Origin: a bacterium
GTDB lineage: Bacteria; Bdellovibrionota_C; UBA2361; RFPC01
Direction of reading: 5' to 3'
Assembly: GCA_009926305.1 (NCBI GenBank)
Contig: RFPC01000016.1
Span: forward strand, 1 to 40,891
Length of the DNA stretch: 40,891 bases
The position numbers and the translations under genes were made by a program. This document shows, one piece after another, positions 40,512-40,891 of the stretch (the first letter of the stretch is position 1; each line of letters starts with the position of its first letter). The notes below the pieces were generated by a model. That model had not been told where the DNA came from and made no database searches. It was given only the letters and a program-made list of their open reading frames with translations.

Positions 40512-40891
40512 CTATGCCTTGAGAGAAAGTGCTCCTCCTGAGCTCATGACATATTCAACATCCATGCTAGTCGATAAGTCAGCACTATGAGTCACTACGA
40601 TTAAAGTCCCACCATATTCAGTCACGAGTTGTGAGAGGAGTTCGGTCACTGATTGAGAATTCTTGGGGTCAAGATTGCCCGTTGGTTCGTCAGCCAGCAG
40701 AAGTTGGGGTTTCGCTACAACTGCACGCGCAATAGCCACACGCTGCTGTTCGCCGCCTGAAAGTTCTGATGGACGGTGTTCACCCCTATTTGCTACATCC
40801 ACTCTTTCCAGAAGACTATCTGCTGTTTCCGCAGCATCTCTTTCGTTCTCACCTTTTATCAGAAGCGGCATCATCACATTTTCTTTTGCTG
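40512..40891 (-). CDS. lolD: Lipoprotein-releasing ABC transporter ATPase LolD, C-terminal part
   Basis: The gene enters from the right edge, so the Walker A part is missing. The visible 126 residues open with AKENVMMPLLI, typical of LolD/MacB-type ATPases just after the Q-loop, followed by the signature LSGGEQQRVAIARAVV, Walker B LLLADEPTGNLDP and the switch VVTHS. LolD powers LolC/LolE extraction of lipoproteins from the inner membrane, which agrees with lolA in the same window. Without the permease gene in sight a MacB- or FtsE-like role cannot be ruled out. Confidence 0.88.
   Translation of the reverse strand, partial: AKENVMMPLLIKGENERDAAETADSLLERVDVANRGEHRPSELSGGEQQRVAIARAVVAKPQLLLADEPTGNLDPKNSQSVTELLSQLVTEYGGTLIVVTHSADLSTSMDVEYVMSSGGALSLKA

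Overview
The window is a gene-dense, almost entirely minus-strand stretch of a Gram-negative chromosome. It carries outer-membrane and lipopolysaccharide genes (bamA, an ompH/skp homologue, lpxA, lpxI, fabZ, lolA, lolD), two sigma-54-type response regulators, and a cytoplasmic-membrane glycosyltransferase. LpxI (instead of LpxH), a separate purS, the paired M16 peptidases and the cysteine-rich 'NFCDYF' protein together suggest a member of the former Deltaproteobacteria or a nearby lineage (for example Bdellovibrionota or SAR324). This placement is inference; no rRNA or marker tree was available. No tRNA, rRNA, CRISPR array, insertion sequence or prophage was seen.

Reading in the direction of transcription (right to left), the right end (40.9-34.0 kb) holds an envelope cluster: lolD (cut by the window edge), bamA, ompH/skp, fabZ, lpxA, lpxI, then an MTA phosphorylase. 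A good sigma-70-like promoter lies just before ompH. A 358-base spacer with hairpins and a near-consensus promoter on the opposite strand follows. Next come an NtrC-type regulator with an altered sigma-54 contact loop, a plus-strand zinc-ribbon protein, an M16 peptidase pair, a plus-strand hyper-acidic protein, a lipoprotein, ftsK, lolA and rimO.

The middle (21.9-11.3 kb) holds a small unknown gene, the oxidative pentose phosphate set tal-zwf-opcA-pgl, an acyl-CoA dehydrogenase, an Agl23-like glycosyltransferase, and the purine genes purB-purS-purQ (no purL in the window).

The left part (10.9-0.8 kb) is the classic translation and envelope string rpsB-tsf-pyrH-frr-uppS-cdsA-dxr-rseP, followed by tsaB and rho. 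The left edge has the 5' part of a second sigma-54-type response regulator.

The genes are mostly housekeeping. The points worth a second look are: short tandem duplications (15-19 bp) scattered through spacers and the bamA signal-peptide region; acidic extensions or insertions on core proteins (S2, RseP, the NtrC regulator); a complementary M16 pair; the poly-Asp/Glu protein; the structured spacer at 33.6-34.0 kb; and the small gene at 21.6-21.9 kb. No clear-cut undescribed multi-gene system is visible. Several gene starts were moved from the longest possible ORF to starts with a ribosome binding site, including TTG starts whose binding site lies in the last codons of the upstream gene.
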